A stretch of DNA of 7,014 bases. Source: Synechococcaceae cyanobacterium (GTDB lineage: Bacteria > Cyanobacteriota > Cyanobacteriia > PCC-6307 > Cyanobiaceae). Location of the stretch: NCBI GenBank assembly GCA_947460085.1, contig CANHGA010000108.1:1-7014 (forward strand), read 5' to 3'. The position numbers were made by a program, and so were the translations under genes. Of this stretch, positions 4,928-7,014 are shown one piece after another; position 1 is the stretch's first letter; every line of letters begins with the position of its first letter. Below the pieces are notes generated by a model that saw only the letters and a list, made by a program, of their open reading frames with translations, was not told where the DNA came from and ran no database searches.

Positions 4928-6072
4928 GCGGGGTTGACGCAAACGCCCAGGACCGCTGGCCGGGAGGCCCCTGTGACCGAGGGGAGATTGCCGGGATGCC
5001 CCAGGGCGTGCCACCACGCCAGCAGGGCAAAGGCCAGGGCTTCACGGTCGCTGTCGCCGATACCCAGTTCTGCTAGGGGGCGCACCCGGGTGCCGCGGCA
5101 GCGGCGTTGGAGTTCCTCCATCAGCAGGCCATTGCGGCAGCCACCGCCCGCCACCAGGAGCTCTTGGACCGGTGGCCCCTTGGCGAGATCCTGGCCAATC
5201 ACGGCCGCGGAGAAGGCCGTGAGGGTGGCCAGGGCGTTGGCCGGGTTGGGTTGAGGATTTGGTCCTTGGTCCCTGGTTTGCATCGCTGCCAAGCGTTGGG
5301 CCAGGTCCAAACGGCCAAACAATTCCCTGCCGGTTGATTTGGGTGGGGCCTGCTGGAGGTAGGGCTCCTGCAGCCAGCGTTGGATCAGGTCTTCGTCGGG
5401 CTGGCCCTGGCGCGCCCAGGCTCCATTGGCATCAAAACTGACTTTTCCGCCGCTGAACTGGTGGGCAGCCAGGTCCAGCAGGGTGTTGGCGGGCCCGCAA
5501 TCCCAGCCCAAAACGGGTGCCTTGGCCTCGGGCCCCGTGGCGGGAGGCAGCAGGGTGAGATTGGCGATGCCCCCCAGATTGACCAGGGCCCGCCAGCCAC
5601 CGATCGGCGGCAGTAGGGCGGCATCGGTCGCTGGCACCAATGGGGCACCTTGGCCGCCTAGGGCCAGGTCGGCGGCGCGGAAATCAAACACCACCGGCGT
5701 TTGTAATCGCTGGGCCAGGGCGGGGGCCCGCAGCAGTTGCCAGCTAGCCCCCTGGCGCTCGGCGCTGGGCGGCCGGTGCCACAGGGTTTGGCCATGGCAG
5801 CCCACCAGCTGGGCCGCCTGTTTGGGGTCGCAGCGTTGGGCGGCGAGACCATGGACTTCGGTGAGGGCTTCTGCGAGCTCCAAGACATCCGAGGCCCTAA
5901 GGGGTTGGCCCTGGCCGGCCGCCACCAGGGCTTCCCGCAATTGGGGCGGATACGGCAGGGCTGAGCGCTCCAAAATCCGCCAGCGAGGCCGGCTTGGCCT
6001 GCCCGAAAAGCTGGCCAGAACGGCATCAACGCCATCGGCGCTGGTGCCGCTCATGAGCCCCAAAACCCGCAT
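4924..6072 (-). CDS. anmK: Anhydro-N-acetylmuramic acid kinase AnmK
   Basis: Cytoplasmic sugar kinase that opens the 1,6-anhydro ring of anhydro-N-acetylmuramic acid and phosphorylates it to N-acetylmuramate 6-phosphate, in peptidoglycan recycling. At 382 residues it is close to the usual length (about 370). Motifs in order: GLMSGTSADGVD (5-16, ATP phosphate loop), GCHGQTLWHRP (91-101), FDFRAADLALGGQGAPLVP (129-147), NLGGIANLT (165-173), GWDCGPANTLLD (189-200; D191 aligns with the family's catalytic aspartate), STGRELFG (246-253, sugar contact) and VAGGGCRNGLLMEEL (307-321). All appear intact. The ATG at 6072 is chosen because the conserved MRVLGLMSGTSADG begins there; longer in-frame residues are antisense to the prx coding sequence and not conserved in type. 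A GGAGGGGAG lies upstream. It is 20 nt after the peroxiredoxin stop, so co-transcription is likely. Confidence 0.96.
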   Translation of the reverse strand: MRVLGLMSGTSADGVDAVLASFSGRPSRPRWRILERSALPYPPQLREALVAAGQGQPLRASDVLELAEALTEVHGLAAQRCDPKQAAQLVGCHGQTLWHRPPSAERQGASWQLLRAPALAQRLQTPVVFDFRAADLALGGQGAPLVPATDAALLPPIGGWRALVNLGGIANLTLLPPATGPEAKAPVLGWDCGPANTLLDLAAHQFSGGKVSFDANGAWARQGQPDEDLIQRWLQEPYLQQAPPKSTGRELFGRLDLAQRLAAMQTRDQGPNPQPNPANALATLTAFSAAVIGQDLAKGPPVQELLVAGGGCRNGLLMEELQRRCRGTRVRPLAELGIGDSDREALAFALLAWWHALGHPGNLPSVTGASRPAVLGVCVNPA

Positions 6073-6092
6073 CAGTGGTTTTGCTCCCCTCC

Positions 6093-6728
6093 CTATTTGT
6101 TGGGCTGGGGGGTCATGCGCAGGTAGGGCCGGATCTCGGTGACGCCCTTGGGGAATTTGCTGCGGGCTTCTTCCGTGGGGATCGAGGGAACGACCACGCA
6201 GTCTTGGCCGTCCTTCCAATTCACCGGGGTGGCCACCTGGTGGTGGTCGGTGAGTTGCAGGGAATCAATCACCCGCAGGATCTCATCGAAGTTGCGCCCC
6301 GTGCTGGCGGGGTAGGTGATCTGCAGCCGCAGCTTTTTGTTGGGATCGATAATGAAGACCGAGCGCACGGTCAGGTTGTTGAGCGAGTTGGGGTGAACCA
6401 TCCCGTAGAGATCGCTCACCGTCTTGTCGGCGTCGGCCAGGATCGGGTAATCGACCGTGGTGCATTGGGTTTCGTTGATGTCGCCAATCCAGCCCTTGTG
6501 GCTTTCGGCGGAATCCACACTCAGGGCGAGGGTTTTGACATTGCGCTTCTCCCACTCGGGCCGCAGCCGTGCCACTTCGCCCAGTTCGGTGGTGCAGACG
6601 GGGGTGTAATCGGCGGGGTGGGAGAACAGCACCACCCAGCTATCGGCACCGAAGTCGTAGAGGTTGATCGGACCGAGCTGGGAGTCCTGGGTGAAATCAG
6701 GAACCGTGTCGCCGAGTTGAAGGACCAT
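6093..6728 (-). CDS. 1-Cys peroxiredoxin (Prx6 type)
   Basis: Thiol peroxidase that reduces hydrogen peroxide and alkyl hydroperoxides. The 211 residues match the Prx6/1-Cys class in length and layout. The thioredoxin-fold core carries P38-x3-T42-x2-C45 (FSHPADYTPVCTTELG), with C45 as the peroxidatic cysteine, and R122 (NLTVRSVFI) as the conserved catalytic arginine. The C-terminal extension has the family pattern ATPVNWKDGQDCVVVPS and KFPKG. Two further cysteines, C89 and C177, are present, but neither sits at the resolving position of typical 2-Cys enzymes. The ATG at 6728 is chosen because the conserved domain begins at once (LQLGDTVPDF); upstream residues in this frame are shadow of hflX. 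No strong Shine-Dalgarno is visible, and the start lies 32 nt inside the end of hflX, suggesting translational coupling. Confidence 0.96.
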   Translation of the reverse strand: MVLQLGDTVPDFTQDSQLGPINLYDFGADSWVVLFSHPADYTPVCTTELGEVARLRPEWEKRNVKTLALSVDSAESHKGWIGDINETQCTTVDYPILADADKTVSDLYGMVHPNSLNNLTVRSVFIIDPNKKLRLQITYPASTGRNFDEILRVIDSLQLTDHHQVATPVNWKDGQDCVVVPSIPTEEARSKFPKGVTEIRPYLRMTPQPNK

Positions 6729-7014
6729 GGTCGTGGCTGGGGGGAGGGAATTGGCTGGGGTCGATCGTGCCACAAATTTCCAGCCATTGACGCAGTTCGG
6801 TTTTGAGGTGCACAAGGCCCAGGGCCTCGGTGGCAGACACAAACAGGGCATCGGACTCCAGGGCCCGGGCCCGCTCCACCTCTCCCGTTGGGCAGCGGTC
6901 GATTTGGTTGGCGACCAGCCGCCTGGGGGCTTTAGAGCCGAGGGCATCGAGGATCTGGTGCACGGTGGTGCGCTGCTCGGGCCAGGCCGGATCGGAGAGA
7001 TCCACCACAACCAA
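6697..7014 (-). CDS. hflX: GTPase HflX, C-terminal portion, 5'-partial
   Basis: The frame is open to the window edge, so only the last 105 residues are present. HflX is a ribosome-associated GTPase that splits stalled 70S ribosomes. The visible part is the second half of the G domain: VVVDLSDPAWPEQ (strand after G3), RRLVANQIDRCP (G4, with NQID in place of NKID) and LFVSATEALGL (G5), then a helix HLKTELRQWLE and a short tail. The DxSDPxxxEQ wording with VH-x-ILD-x-LG is characteristic of HflX rather than of Obg or Era. The N-terminal HflX domain, P-loop and G3 are outside the window. The 3' end overlaps the peroxiredoxin start by 32 nt. Confidence 0.88.
   Translation of the reverse strand: MVVVDLSDPAWPEQRTTVHQILDALGSKAPRRLVANQIDRCPTGEVERARALESDALFVSATEALGLVHLKTELRQWLEICGTIDPSQFPPPSHDHGPSTRRHGS

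Noticed and set aside
4415..5017. 200-residue minus-strand open frame spanning the divergent region and the ribbon-helix-helix gene
   Set aside because: Crosses the promoter region and the end of anmK, with Pro/Arg/Leu-rich sequence and no domain; the opposite strand carries a recognisable ribbon-helix-helix fold.
5426..6142. 238-residue plus-strand open frame opposite anmK
   Set aside because: Shadow frame of anmK, rich in Arg, Ala, Ser and Trp as expected from GC-rich antisense, with no motif.
6075..6806. 243-residue plus-strand open frame opposite the peroxiredoxin
   Set aside because: Shadow of a gene with intact catalytic motifs; the His/Gly/Val-rich content matches an antisense reading.

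Overview
The window looks like chromosomal DNA from a GC-rich picocyanobacterium of the Synechococcus/Cyanobium type. Four things suggest this: the high GC content, an ABC-F protein close to the plant plastid ABCF5 type, an HtrA/Hho-type exported protease with a single PDZ domain, and several short proteins that look like cyanobacterial families. I see no perfect copy of the HIP1 octamer GCGATCGC, which is abundant in many other cyanobacteria. The taxonomic call is an inference from sequence character, not from a marker gene.

Layout from left to right: (1) the plus-strand 3' portion of an exported HtrA/Deg serine protease, with its start outside the window. (2) Convergent to it, a 79-residue minus-strand protein with an NblA-like opening. 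(3) A 59-residue minus-strand cysteine-rich protein (CX3C-X6-CX3C). (4) A complete minus-strand ABC-F ATPase. (5) Divergent from the ABC-F gene, a small plus-strand membrane protein whose 3' end overlaps antisense with (6) a minus-strand protein that resembles Nif11. (7) A minus-strand 97-residue unknown protein with a very clear ribosome binding site. (8) Divergent from that, a plus-strand ribbon-helix-helix (CopG-like) DNA-binding protein, with a 13-bp palindrome in the shared upstream region. (9) A tight minus-strand cluster read hflX (partial) -> 1-Cys peroxiredoxin -> anmK, which ends by sharing the palindrome CTAG with the stop codon of the ribbon-helix-helix gene.

The large genes are housekeeping: protein quality control in the periplasm or lumen, translation factors (ABC-F, HflX), peroxide defence, and recycling of anhydro-muramic acid. 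The hflX-prx-anmK cluster is probably co-transcribed: hflX and prx overlap by 32 nt and prx and anmK are 20 nt apart. The less ordinary content lies in the small genes between the conserved blocks: the twin-CX3C mini-protein, the possible NblA-like protein, the possible Nif11-like protein, and the ribbon-helix-helix regulator with its candidate operator. No RNA genes, CRISPR arrays, insertion sequences or phage genes were seen, and no stretch longer than about 150 bases lacks a gene.
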